Source: Dunaliella salina (lineage: Eukaryota; Chlorophyta; Chlorophyceae; Chlamydomonadales; Dunaliellaceae). Taken from it: a DNA stretch of 40,540 bases. Shown here in pieces: positions 11,251 through 24,249 of the stretch (its first letter is position 1; each line of letters opens with the position of its first letter). The notes under the pieces are model-generated. The model made no database searches and was not told where the DNA came from. It was given only the letters and a program-made list of their open reading frames with translations. The DNA lies in contig MU070036.1 in the NCBI GenBank assembly GCA_002284615.2, forward strand, positions 104,865 to 145,404. The letters are read 5' to 3'. The translations under genes were made by a program, and so were the position numbers.

Positions 11251-11948
11251 CCTTGCTCGTGAGACCATGATCATGACGTCTTCATGATGCGTTCATGACG
11301 TGAGGCCTTGATCATGACGTGAGGCGTTGATCGTGAAGTGAGGCCTTGATCATGACGTGAGGCCTTGATCATGACGTGAGGCCTTGATCATGACGTGAGG
11401 CGTTGATCATGACGTGAGGCCTTGATCATGACNNNNNNNNNNNNNNNNNNNNNNNNNNNNNNNNNNNNNNNNNNNNNNNNNNNNNNNNNNNNNNNNNNNN
11501 NNNNNNNNNNNNNNNNNNNNNNNNNNNNNNNNNNNNNNNNNNNNNNNNNNNNNNNNNNNNNNNNNNNNNNNNNNNNNNNNNNNNNNNNNNNNNNNNNNNN
11601 NNNNNNNNNNNNNNNNNNNNNNNNNNNNNNNNNNNNNNNNNNNNNNNNNNNNNNNNNNNNNNNNNNNNNNNNNNNNNNNNNNNNNNNNNNNNNNNNNNNN
11701 NNNNNNNGAGGCCTTGATCATGACGTGAGGCGTTGATCATGACGTAAGGCCTTGATCATGACGTGAGGCCTTGATCATGACGTGAGGCCTTGATCATGAC
11801 GTCTTCATGATACGTTCATGACGTGAGGCGTTGATCATGACGTGAGGCGTTGATCATGACCTGAGGCCTTGACCATGACGTCTTCATGATGCGTTCATGA
11901 CGTGAGGCCTTGCTCATGAGGCCTTGATCTTGAGGCCTTGCTCATGAC
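11250..11948. repeat. Minisatellite, unit about 19 bp, immediately 3' of the kinase gene
   Basis: Tandem units of the form TTGATCATGACGTGAGGCC vary to CGTTGATCATGACGTGAGG, with interspersed CTTCATGATGCGTTCATGACG units. Each unit contains the palindrome TGATCA and the hexamer TGACGT. The array is interrupted by an assembly gap, so its true length is unknown. It runs up to the stop codon of the kinase gene at 11942-11944, so it would be transcribed as 3' UTR if no earlier cleavage site is used. Confidence 0.9.
11433..11707. other. Assembly gap (275 N) inside the minisatellite
   Basis: A run of N flanked on both sides by the same 19-bp unit. It marks a collapsed or unresolved tandem array. Open frames across it have no meaning. 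Confidence 0.98.
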
Positions 11949-12167
11949 CTCCGCTCCTGAATGGGGGATAAAGGGACCACCTTGAAGGGCTCGTTGCAGC
12001 TCACGATGGGGGGCAGCTCATCCAAAAACTTGAGCACCGTCTCGTCAGGCACGGCCTCATCAAAAGTGGCAAAGTGGGGCACCACCCCACACGCCAAGGC
12101 AAGCTGCGCCTGGGCCCCGACAGAGAGCGTGCGCGTGGGTCGTCTCGGGCATTGCTGTGGTTGAAAT

Positions 12168-12199
<32 letters not shown>

Positions 12200-15187
12200 A
12201 GCGTCTATGGCAGGTTTGTGAACTGGAAGGTGCGCAGCACAGCCAGACTGGGCCTGTGGGGCCAGACCACTTCCAGCCATGCTGCCTGCAGACTTGAAGA
12301 ACTGTTGAGAAGTGCTGGATGGCAAAGACCTTGGCTGGGGTGCTCTGATGGGCTTCACGCCCCACTCTGTCACGTGGGCATGGCTGGTAGCTGGTGCTGC
12401 AGCAGTGGTGTTGCCGTCCTGGAGAGCTAGATCAGCATTGGCTTGTGTTCCACAAGCCATGCTGGCGTCCTGGAGAGCTAGATTGGCATTGGCTGGTGTT
12501 CCAAGGGGGGCACTCTTTTGTGTGGGCAGTTGCTGCTGCTGCTGGTCCAAGCATGCAGGAGATGTAAGCGGAGCACACGGATGGCACCAAGCGCTGCTGT
12601 CGCAGGCCCCTGCTAGGATTTGCTGTATTAAGGCAGCAGGGGGGGCAAAGTCGCCGCCAGAACGAGCCAAGCGGAAGCTGCGGGACAGAGCTGGAGGGGC
12701 TTGATGTGCACCCTGGGTAAGGGAGGGCTTATGTACATTAGGGGAGAGAAATGGGGCAGCGGTGACGGATGGGCACCCCGGGCTAGCACTATAAGAGGAC
12801 GCCCTATGGTGCTTTGCCTGAGACTTGGGGGCAGTGGGAGTGGAGGGCTGCTGAGGGCTGCTTATGCTGCTCTTGGCCATCTGCTGCTGCTGCTGCTGAG
12901 CTTGCTGGCCATGGACCATGCTGCTCAGGGTGGTGTGTGCGCCTGGGCTGCGTGCCGCAGCAGTGGCAGCAGCATCACTGGCAGGAGAAGCCTCAGTGGC
13001 AGTACCTGTGCTGTTTGCAAGCATGTGCTTGGTCGGGCTCAGGGTTGGATGTGTGGCAGCGGTGGAGCAGGGCCTCCAGGGTTGGGCACATGTGCTGGTG
13101 GCAGCAGTCTGAGCGGCAGCGCCAGTGACTGCACACGTGTGCTTGGTTGGGCTCTGGGATACACGTGTAACAGCAGTGGAGCAGGGCCTCCAGGGTGCAC
13201 ATGGGCTGGGGGTGCCTGGATAGGCCATGTCCATTGTGTTGATGTTGTGCAGCTGCGTCTCTATGGAGAGATGAGCAGGGGCCTGGGAAAGCTTGGAGTG
13301 AGAAGCAGGTGGCTGCACTCTGGATGGTGGTGTAGTGTGCTGTCCGTGCTTGGGAGATTGAAACAGAGCCTTCTTGGTGCTACGGGGAGGACCAGGTGGA
13401 GGCGCATTGCTGCATGGTGCCGTCAGTGTTGCCGCTGCTGCTGCTCCTGCTGTTGCTGCTGCTGCTGCTGCCGCTACTGTTGGCATGGCAGGGGACTGCT
13501 GAGGCAAAGAAGTGCTGCATGACGTCATTGTTGCCGGGGAAGAAGCTGCCACTGCTGCTGCTGCCACTGCTGTTGGTGTGGCAGGAGGCGGCTGAGGCAG
13601 GGAAATGTCACATGGCACCTTTGTTGCCGTAGGAGCTGCTGCTCCTGATGCTGCTGCTACTGCTGATGCCTTTGGCGTGGAAGGGGACTGAGGCAGGGAA
13701 GTGCTGCATAAAGCCTTTGTTGCCGGAGAAGCTGCTGCCACTGCTGCTGCTGCTGCTGCTGCTGCTGTTGGCTTGGCAGGGGGCTGCTGAGGCAGGGAGC
13801 TGCAGTGTGCCTGAGCTTGGGGAGGGGAAGCTGGGGTGAAGGTGGGGTCAGAGCAGGCTTTGCTGCCGCTGGATTGATGGGGGGGCTGACAGAGGGTGGG
13901 TGAGATGGGCGGGAGAGAGGCTGGGGTAATCAGAGGGTGTGCAGTGTGTGCTGCTGGAGTGAAGTTGGCTGCGTGAGCAGCATGCAGAGAAGGATCAGCT
14001 GATTGGCAGTGGGAACGTGGGCGCTGGCTGGATGATGAGGAGGTGTGGCTTGTTTGGGGAAGTGCGTGAGGGAGGGTAGCATGGTGGGTGGTGGAGTGTG
14101 CCGCCGGCGGCGATTTGTGTTGTGATCTAGGTTTGAGGAGGCTACGGAGGCTATCGGAGGAGGTGACCCGTCTGAAGCCCGCACGCAAACCCTCAAGCAG
14201 GCCAATTTTGGTGGTGGTGGTGGTGGTGGTGGTGGTGCTACTTGTGCCGCTGCTTCTCCTGCTGGCTCCGCGGCCCTTCGGGGGTAGCCGCCCCTCCTCC
14301 GCACCATCCTTTTGGATGGTGTGGCACGAGCTGGTGTCCAGGAGTGTGTTGGCTGCTTTGCCTGGTTGCCTGGAGGAGCCCAGGCCGGCGCATGTCCCTT
14401 GCGCAGCCGCTCCACCATGCTGCTGCTGTGCTGGCAGTGTGTTGCTGGATGTGGAGGTGTGCACATGTGCACCCACTGATGCGCGATTGCTGGTTGATCT
14501 CCTCCCAACAGAGTCTGTCACAGCCGCTGTTGCACCTTGATGCAGGGTTTGCCCATCTGCGTGTGTGCCTGCTGGTGGCGTGGGCGCCAGGAGAGCAGTA
14601 GGCAATGTGCCGTGCATGGCCAGCAGCGGGTTTGACAGCGCCTTGGCCCGCCACACGCCCGGCATCAGTTGTGGCGGTTGGTGCTGTGCCGTGTGTGTGG
14701 CAGTTGCCTCCAGGCCCTCCACTGTTGTGAGACTGGATGCATCTCCTTTGTTGGGCTCTGATGCTGCTCGGCAGCGAGCAGCTTGTGCGCATTGTGACTG
14801 TGACACACGCTGCTGATCCTGCCAAGAAGCTGTGCACTGTCCACTGTTTCCATTGGCTGCGTGGCCCACCCCTGGCATTGCTTTGGCGCTGCAAGCTGCG
14901 CTGTGCACTCCCGGAGGTGCTGCTATGTGCCCGTGGGGGGCCGCACCAGGTGGCAGTATGGGCGCTGTGTGCAGGTGCTCCCTTCCGTGCGATGTCCATG
15001 TTGCTCCCAGGTCTGTTTCCGGCAGGGAGATTGCCTTGCCAGGGGCCAGCTCACGGCACAAGCAACTCAGCTGGGTTAGCAGGTCCGCCATGGTGGGCCT
15101 CTGCTCAGGCTCTGCCCAGCAGCTGTGGCACAGCTGAACCAGCTTAGGGGGGCAGTGCAAAGGGAACAGGAGTACGTGGCTGGTGGG
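11942..15187 (-). CDS. Kinase exon 11: end of the kinase domain and a 1050-residue tail
   Basis: The acceptor CACACAG|CCC at 15187 is in phase with exon 10. The first residues, LHCPPKLVQLCHSCW and EPEQRPTMADLLTQL, are the end of the kinase C-lobe (subdomain XI, with the conserved Arg of RPT). The rest is a long Ser/Thr/Pro/Ala/His/Gln-rich tail. It contains a polyThr run (GGT repeats at 14212-14238), three or four tandem units of about 33 residues of the type SLPQ.P..P.A plus polyAla, a twofold RPCSTA.T repeat, a twofold NADLALQD-type repeat and a polyQ near the end (12168-12199). The last 50 residues (DEAVPDETVLKFLDELPPIV, then SPIQERRS) look less repetitive and could be a docking segment. 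Stop TGA at 11942-11944. Confidence 0.88.
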
Positions 15188-15263
15188 CTGTGTGATCTTA
15201 CTCTGCGGTCAGGATGAACACGTAAGTGTTTCCCAGGGTAAGGAAGCTGTTTTGGTGTTTGAT

Positions 15264-15349
<86 letters not shown>

Positions 15350-18300
15350 TAGCTGAGGCAATGTTAGCATAGCTGTGGGTGATGGCAGCAGCGGTCAGGA
15401 TGAAATGCATTACTTCACCAATTCAACATGCATACATGCAAATGACTGTTTCCACTTTCATGGTACTCATGACCTATCACTGCAGGAGGACGCGGCTGGT
15501 GGGTCGCGTGATCTTGCTCTGCAGTCAGGATGGTGAAGGGGTGCATTCTCACAAGTGCAGGCTCTTTGTGCATGTCCTTTCTTGTCCTGTATGTTTTTTG
15601 TGTTGTTCTGTACTTCTATTCTGTATGTGGCTGGTGGGTTGCGTGATCTTGCTCTGCAGTCAGGTTGATGAAGGGGTACCACACAAGGTTGGTGTTGTTG
15701 CTAGATTGCTGTCAGACCTGTGATCTGGTGATTGGAAGTTGAGCCTCAAATTTATGGTGGCTGAAAAACTGGCAAAGCCAGTAAATGGTCATATTAAGTT
15801 GATGATTTACATGCCACAGCTACGTGGCAGGACAGGGGTGCAGTTTCACAAGTGCGGGCTCTTTCTGTACATCCCAAGGGAGGACGCACGTCTCCTTTAA
15901 GAGTGCGTGCAAGTGTTTGCTTCCTGGTATAGTTTTGAGTGTTTTTGTGAAAGTCAAGCTACAATCACAGGGACAGCTGTCGGGAGCACTTGTGAAAAGG
16001 GTCAATACAAAGTGCAGGCAACTAAACGCAATGCACAGGATTAACCTGATGGCGCACACAGGCAGCTGCAGAAATCTGGCAAGTATTTTCATGCCCCAAA
16101 ACATGTAAGCTCCTTCAGACAGTGCAGATAGCAAAGCCCTTTCCTTGCTTGCATGCAGAGCCCTTTTCTTGCTTGCAAGCTGAGCCCTTTTCTTGATCGC
16201 AAGCAGAGCCATTTTTTTGCTTGCAACCATAGCCTTTTTCATGCTTCCAAGCTGAGCTCTTTTCATGTTTGCAAGCTGATCCCCTTTCTTGATTGCAAGC
16301 AGAGCCCTTTTTTGCTTGCAAGCAGAGCTCTTTTTTTGCTTGCAAGCAGAGCCCTTTTCTTGCTTGCAAGCTGGGCTCTTTTCTGAGCTTAGAAGCAGAG
16401 CTTTTTCCCCAGCTCGGGAGCAGGTCCCTTTCCTTCATTGCAAGCACGTCCTTACTCTTCATTGCATTCCCAAAATTCATGTTTGAATGCGATGTATACA
16501 CCTGACTTGAACCCATACTCCCTCATACAGGTAGGCATCAACGCAGAGCAGAAAAAGAAAGCATCATGACAAAGAATAAGGGAAAAGAATGGTCCGAGAC
16601 TGCTTGTCATCCTTCAGCATTCACGAGTCCATTTCAAAAGCAGTCCAGATCCAGAGTCACCCTCCATTGATCAGATCATGGCAGCACACCATTCACTCAC
16701 ATGTACGGTACCAGCTGCTCCAAATTCCTTCGGAAGGCACAACACATATACACACATGGACCAAGAATATTGCTTATCAGCTTGAGACACACACACTTCA
16801 TCATATAATGGTCCATGCATGGACTCATTGTGAATCATATATTAATGGTCACTCACCCGCATAAGATCCACGCACTTCATTTTGTGGTAGGGCCGCAAGC
16901 CAGTGTAGAGCTCCCAGAGTACCACGCCCAGAGCGTATACATCTGCGTGTGCCAGATGTCACCATGGGGACAGGTGTTTAAAACTAAGTATTACTTAATT
17001 GCACTGGTTGCATTACGCGTCCACGAGCTAGTGAGGAAAAGTCGATGATCTTGTAGCTCCAAATATACAAGATATCAGGTCAAACTGCACTTGTGGGAAC
17101 ATTCATGCAAATAGCTATGCAAAAGATATTTGATGTTAACGAATGCTTTTAGTTGAATCACTGTTTTTGAAGCCAACGTGGAAATTATCCTCTTCACGAG
17201 CATGCGGTAAATTGAATGTTGGCACGATGTTTGTGCAAGAAAGCACTCAATCCAAATTACAGAGTCTGTTAATATGGGTAGGAATTCTATGCAGCACTGA
17301 GAACAATTATATTAGCTTGCTAAAGCACAAAAAAGGAGCAGCACTCTCTCAGCACTTTCTATGTTCTGTTCCTAATTGTGTAAGGGGGTCGTTGCACCAA
17401 CAGCGCCCATCAGGAAGTAATCAGCTTGCGCTGCAGCCTAGCCAGAAAAGGAGAAGCTAGGAGAAGCTAAGCTACTGGACATTGTTATGATAGCATTGAT
17501 TGTGGGAAGGACCTACTTGCTTAAAGCAAATCCTCACCAGTACCCTGGGTCAAACCTAGGACCTCCCGCGTCCCGGGCCGCGTTTCACCCGTTAGGCTAC
17601 AGCAGCCTAGCCACCCCTACCAGAAAGCGACCCCAATGAGCAAGGGATACCTATCAGGGAGTGACTAACCCCTGCCAGAGAGTAATCCCTATTTGTGAGT
17701 GACCCCTCTCAGAAAGTGATGCCTTTTTGTAATTGATCCCTAGTTGTGAGTGACCCCTATCACAGCAGGTGCAGGTGGGATGGAGGCAGATGGGCTGGAG
17801 CTGCTGGTGGGATGGTGAAAGCTGGAGGCAGCTGTAGGTTAAATGGATGCAGATGGGATGGAGCTGCAGGTGGGACGGAGGCACCTAGAAGCAGCTGCAG
17901 GTGGGATGGAGGCAGATGGGGTGGAGGCAGATGGGAAGGAGGCAGATGGGGTGGAGGCAGATGGGAAGGAGGCAGATGGGAAGGAGCTGCAAGTGGGTTG
18001 GAGGTAGCTGGAGGCAGCAAAGCAATCCAATCGTTGACAGCTGCTCCGCATGGACTTTCCTTCCTTTCCTTTCCTTTCCTTTCCTTTCCTTTCCTTTCCT
18101 TTCCTTTCCTTTCCTTTCCTTTCCTTTCCTATCCTATCCTATCCTATCCTATCCTATCCTTTCCTTTCCTTTCCTTTCCTTTCCTTTCCTTTCCTTTCCT
18201 TTCCTTTCCTATCCTATCCTATCCTATCCTATCCTATCCTATCCTTTCCTTTCCTTTCCTGTTCTGCGTCTGGGCCCAGGCAATGCTTTGCAGCCTGCAG

Positions 18301-21300
18301 TCTCCACGAACTGTAAAGCAGCTTGCTCTCAATCCTGGGAAGATAGAAAGAAAAGAAAAACTACGCAGGCAGTGAAAACACTCCCCACATCAATTAAGGA
18401 AAAGAGGATACCTAGGGCCGAGGCACCGTGTATCCGCTTCACCAAGAGAAAGCAGAAGCAAGAAGTCAGTGGGGATAAGGTGGGTTACTAGCAGTAGCCC
18501 GCGCCTGATCTTGTTGATGAGAGTTGAAGAAAGTTTTCTCAATAGAGCGTCTGGTGCTGGCAAGTTTGTAGGCATACAGGACAGAATGAGCAGAAGATAG
18601 AAAAGTCCGTGCAGGCCAGAGGCCACGTGCACTAAGGGAAAGGTCTTCTAAATAGCAAGCTAGCAGAGGCCTCACCAAAAGCCCCAAAAACTCGAAACCT
18701 ACACTAGACACAGCTAGCCTAGGTGAGCGAGGAACAGAGCTGGTGAGGATCTGGAGGGGCCTCAATGCTGGTTGCTCTGACGCAGCCTCCTTCCATTGTC
18801 TCATCAAACTGTGATTATGCTGAAGGTTATGCTGAACCATTGCAGAACCTAGTGTGTGAGTGTTAGGAGTCAAATGTGGAGTAATGGTGTATTAGCTCGA
18901 CACCATCCTGTGGCTGGCTCAAGGAAAGGAAGAAGTGTTGCAGGCCACCAATTCTTTAGCAAGCATTCGTCTGTATGTCCGGTTTGCAAGGTAATAACCA
19001 TAAGTGATCTTTCATCATCTGCTCTTTTGTCCATCTTGCTTTCTTCTTTAATTTGTAAAGAGTTTTGCAAATCCTGAATACAACGGGTGAGGAGGAGGAG
19101 ACACACTCCCACAACCAAAAGAAAGAAAGATTTATGCTTGCCATTTTGCTGCGAATATTAAGGAAAGGGCCTCCCATCAGTACCCACCAAAGGGCTCCAA
19201 TGAGAGCCCCCAGCCCAACCTAGGATTAAGACCGCAGATCTCCCCCCAGGTTCGTGCTCCTTGTGCACCGATGATTGGGGGTGGCTGTGACTCGGCAGCC
19301 AATGGAAACCCCAAGCCCCTCCCCCAACCATCCTATTTTGTGTTCTCCTGACCCCATGGAATCCAGCTCTGGAGTATGCAAAATGTGCTGCCTAAGACAC
19401 TGAATGGTTCATCCATTGTCAAACCTCTCCCACCTCTCAACCTTTTCATTGCCTGCTTCTTCCTCCCCACAGGCCGCGTAGACCAATTTTGGGCGCTCCC
19501 AAATTTGCTGCCCCTATGGTAGAACTCACTGTTAGTGTCAGTGCTGACTGTTGTGTCTTTCCTTAGAACACGCTGCTTGATGTCCAGCATAGACTTTTAC
19601 TTTTACTTTGCCAGTAAACTCCTTGAAGAATAATTCAAGAATCTCACTGCTTTCTGTGCCTAGACACTCCTCCCCAATGACCATCAACTCTGAAGCCTTG
19701 AGGGAGCGCATTCACTGTTCTCTGTGCCTGGTCCCTTCAAGGGAGAAGTTGTCCCCAACGGCCACCAACTCTGGAGGCTTTTGAGAGGGAAATCACTCAT
19801 TCAAGAATCACTCACCGCTCTCTGTGCCTGGTCCCTTCTCCCCATTGGCCACCAGCTCTGGCGCCATGTGGGAGGGCGTGCCAAGATCACCTTTCTTGGC
19901 ACATGTCCCATTCTGCTGGCTATGTGCTTTGTACTTGGGGGGAGCAGGCACGCTGTGGTGCCTGATTATAGGCTGCTGTGATGCCCTTGCGCCTGCTGAG
20001 TGCTCCACAGCTGCAGCGCAATGTGACTTCTGTGCAGCAGCTGCGCTGGTGGTGCAGCACTCCAGAGGATGCTGCGTTGGCTGCTGGAGACGGGGGCTGG
20101 TGCTTGCGCGAAGAATGCTGGCCCCCACTGTGCTGTTCTCCAAAGCTGCAGTGCTGTGTGACAGCTGTGCGGGGGCTGCGCTGGAGGTGTGGCGCTCCAG
20201 TGGCTGCTGTAATTGCTGCTGGGGGCCAATGGTAATTGCAGGAAGGATGCAGCCCCCCTTCGAGCAGCTCACCAACCCGTTTAGCAGCCCAATCCCCTCC
20301 TGCTGCGACGGTGTGGTACATACTGGGAGCAAAGGGGGGGCAGCGGCTGTTTGTGATGGGCAGGGCGAGACCTCGGTGAATTTAAGAGGAGAGGTTGTGG
20401 TAGACACAGCCTGAGTGCTGCCTGCATTCGACCTGTTGCATGGGTCTGAAGTATACGCAATCTCTGTGGAGTCCAGAATGGAAAGGGTACCACTGGGGTG
20501 CTTGCTGGACCCTGCCCCAAGGCTAGAGGGCCTGGCCATAGTGGTGGTGCTTGCGGAGTGGCTGAGTTGGACGCCGCTCTTTGTATCAATGGTGGGATGG
20601 GTGCCACTATGGGGCTGACTGGATGCTCCCCCAGGACTGAAGGCCCCCACGGCTGTGGCACCAGGTGTGGGGTGAGCACTGTCTGGGATGTCTGCAAGCT
20701 CCATGATCCTGCAGTACATGTATTAACAAAGGTGCATCTTTGAGCTGTGAGGTGGCAGCTGCAGGTCAGAGCCTAAGTAGGTCGATCTCAGGTGATGACC
20801 TGATTAGGTGTAGGGGAAGCTCTAGATTGCAGGTTATAGGATGAGCACTGTCTAGCATTCCTACAGCTTCCATGATCCTGCAGATCCTGCAGCATAAGAG
20901 ATTGCGTGTAGGGCTGGCCAGTTCCGGCTTACCAGTACGCCGCATGTGTCGGCTCTCTGGTGGGGAAAATACAATGTATGTGACTTGTGTGTGCTGCATA
21001 TGGAATCAGCCGACCCTAATTCATGTACTGCGTATGGAATTGGCCAACCCTAATTATTTGCGTTGTGAGTGAGCGGAAACAGATGTGGGTGGGGCATTCT
21101 CTGCAGCACGATGATCCTGTACAATTGCAACACTGCATATGGATCCAGTGGCAACAGACACAATTGTTTCTGGCAAAACAAGCTAGAAAACTAAGCTTGT
21201 TGTCCCCGCGGCACTAGCTGTGAAGGGAATGGTTGAGTAGCAAAGCTCATGTCTGTTCCGCAGAGAGACAAATGCTCCAGAAGGGTGATGCAATACAAAT

Positions 21301-24213
21301 TGAGGCAATCATACCCTTGAATAGGGTTGGCTTGCTTCAATTCCATATGTTTACGCCTTATGCTTCAGTGTTTCTTTTCCAAATCTGACGACGCCAGCCA
21401 TCACTTTTATAAACCAATCGATTAGGAGGGCTCCACATTACTTTCCTAGCCTTGGATCACCTCAAATTCCGCCCTTTTTCCTACCATTTTTACTCTCTGA
21501 CGTTGTGTACTGATAATCCTTATATACACTGCTTATGAATGATCTTTTTGGCACTCATTGTGCTGGAACCCAGCAGCAAAATCTTCTCAATGGGAAATGG
21601 CAGAAATTCTGTTCCAAACCAGCTGCCGTGTATTACTCCTTCAATTTGCTTGCAATGCAATGCACAGAATACGTTTGCAATAGCAAAATTCTTTTGTTTC
21701 AAGGACTCCAAAACAAAGAAAATCACCTTAATTGGTGCTGTGGGTGGTTCAAAATGGAGGTTTGGAAGTTGAAAAGAAGGATATATGCTGCGGCTACTTT
21801 GGCATGTGCGCCGCAACTGGCACCTCTTACAACTTACTGCTAGAGGTTGGAACCAAAGTTTGGAAGATTGTTGTTTATGGTGCACATATTCAGGGAGCAT
21901 GCCAAAAATACCTGTTCTGAGGGCCTCAGTTGCCCCCACCTGATATTCCTTGCTGATACATATCGCATGTTCATGCAGAATTGGCCAATCCTACTCTAGG
22001 ATTAGCTGGTCAGGCAGTTTCATCTTTGGCTTATGTAGGGGCACGTGCAGAAGGGAAAGGAGTGGAATTCTATGCACATGCATGTGCACATACACATGCT
22101 TGCCTAGCAGACCCACCTGGAATGCTTAGAGTCAGCAACTTTGCTTGCAATTCCGGCATTCCGCTTTCAACCCGTCCTGGAATTTTCAAAAGTCCCACTC
22201 CCAATCGCACCTGGAATGCCCAAAGTCAGCAACTTTGCTGCAATACCGGCGCCCAAATTTGGCAGCAGTCGACTCTGGCAGGAGGGACAGCATGATGTTG
22301 GCTGCTTTTAGATCACCTGCAGGCACAAAAGACAGGCATGCATTAGGGAGACAGGCATGCATTAGGGAGCAAGACAGGAATGCATTAGGGAGCATGGGAG
22401 CATTAGGGAGACAGGCATGCATTAGGGAGCAAGACAGGCATGCAAGACAGGCATGCATTAGGGAGACGGCCCTTGTTTGGTGTGTTTATGTGCTTTGCCC
22501 AGTTCTACGGATGAATCGTTATTTCCCTATTATGAACAAGTGTAACAACAACTACAACAACAAGCATGGTGTTGGGTGCTTTTCGGTTACCTGACAGCAT
22601 GTAAGCATTCACTCTGCCATTGTGTGTCCTTTCCCTGTACTGGTGTGCAGAAAAAAAACTCTGCGCTTGCATAACTTTTTCCCTGCCTACCTATTTCACC
22701 ATGATCAGACCTTGCAGAAGTACCAACAAATGCTCAGAAACACCTGCTTTGGGATGGACGTGATCATGCATGACAGAGTTTTAACTTACAGACACCGTTC
22801 ATGAGGCCAATTGTGAAATAGCATGTGCGCAGCTGGGCTTTCGGCTGGGCCTACAGCCTCATGATGCTCCAATCTATATCCTGCCAGGCTAGCAATGCAA
22901 ACAACACAGTGCAAAGATATTGAAGATAAGCCAAGCCACAAGAAAAGTACAAAACAGAGAGAAAGTGCGTCAATGCCAAAGCCTGTATACATTGAGGACA
23001 GGCCAAGCCAGCCTCAGTAGCGATGACCATGCGTTTGGTGGCTTGTTCCTGGAGGTCTCAGGTTAACCTCAGGAATGTGTTGTAGGTTTTGGGTCAATCC
23101 TTAGACTGCACTCACCATGGGTGATGCCTTGCTCATGGAGATATGCCACGGCACTGCAGATCTCACAGGCCAAAGGGAGGACCTGCCAAAGAATAAGCGC
23201 TTCCTTTTTTTGTAAATAATTGCCAAGATCATGCATTGACATTATTCGGGCATCAAGTGTGTTACCCTATGTTCCAGGCTATCAAATACAGAGGTTCAAG
23301 GTGTCTAGGTATGTGTCTCAGTTTTCCCTACTTCTTTTCCAGGACCGCCCAGTATCACAGCTGATGGACTTCTGTTCCAAAGATATTCGTGTAAAGGGAA
23401 GCCTTGCCTGAACTGTGAGATGTCTGCTTCTATACAAGATTACCTTTGCTTCTCATTGCAATCACAGGGTCCCATGTCTGAAAAGATACCTCTTGTCATC
23501 ACTTCACCATGTTTTCCTAGCGCCAGCTGGCAGTGCCTATTAATGCCTTGTTAAGGTTTAGCTTGAAACCTGAAGGAAGCCTCAGAATTCTGAACTCAAA
23601 CTTTGAAATAAGGCGTGATTATCATAGAAAAATAGTTGGACGCAACGACAACATGCAAAGAGATCACGGCAGTGCTCCCAAAGTGAAAAATAGAAAAAAG
23701 GGCTAAAAGTTCCCTTAAGAACCCTTCAGACATTTTGGCTCCCTGACCCAGTCAAAAAACCAATTGACCCCGTTTTTGTTGCAATGTTTCCATACCACAA
23801 CTAAACACCTGAGGGCAAATCTGATTAAAAAAAAGGGTCAGCTGGAACATTTACATTTTCACCTCATTGCCACCTTTTGCCTTTTATGAGCGCACTTACA
23901 CACANNNNNNNNNNNNNNNNNNNNNNNNNNNNNNNNNNNNNNNNNNNNNNNNNNNNNNNNNNNNNNNNNNNNNNNNNNNNNNNNNNNNNNNNNNNNNNNN
24001 NNNNNNNNNNNNNNNNNNNNNNNNNNNNNNNNNNNNNNNNNNNNNNNNNNNNNNNNNNNNNNNNNNNNNNNNNNNNNNNNNNNNNNNNNNNNNNNNNNNN
24101 NNNNNNNNNNNNNNNNNNNNNNNNNNNNNNNNNNNNNNNNNNNNNNNNNNNNNNNNNNNNNNNNNNNNNNNNNNNNNNNNNNNNNNNNNNNNNNNNNNNN
24201 NNNNNNNNNNNNN

Positions 24214-24249
<36 letters not shown>

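Larger units (their letters stand above)
16943..19650. other. Intron 9: a mosaic of repeats
   Basis: This intron contains no kinase coding sequence. In plus order it holds unremarkable sequence to 17500, a tRNA-derived repeat (17530-17612), a GGAGGCAGATGG minisatellite (17760-18010), a pentanucleotide array (18055-18260), a retroelement C-terminal fragment with a SINE-like piece in it (18330-18880), unremarkable sequence, and a SINE B half-copy (19525-19613). Separate entries describe these. Confidence 0.75.

Noticed and set aside
12701..13522. A plus-strand 273-codon frame opposite the kinase tail
   Set aside because: It is antisense to a GC-rich repetitive exon. The Cys/Trp/Gly/Leu composition is typical of a shadow frame.
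16115..16516. A 133-codon Lys/Gln/Ser/Cys-rich protein
   Set aside because: The frame is open only because a 24-bp minisatellite is a multiple of three. It lies in an intron and has no domain.
17530..17612. A complete tRNA gene on the minus strand
   Set aside because: Box A and B are good, but no 3' acceptor strand pairs with the 5' end and the anticodon arm is ambiguous. A tRNA-derived repeat is the better call.
17746..18491. A Phe/Leu/Ser/Pro-rich or Trp/Gly/Arg-rich protein of about 200 residues
   Set aside because: It is translation of the GGAGGCAGATGG minisatellite and the TTTCC/TATCC pentamer array. Several frames are open at once.
22325..22470. CRISPR-like repeat array
   Set aside because: The units are contiguous and lack distinct spacers, and the context is a eukaryotic intron. 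It is a minisatellite.
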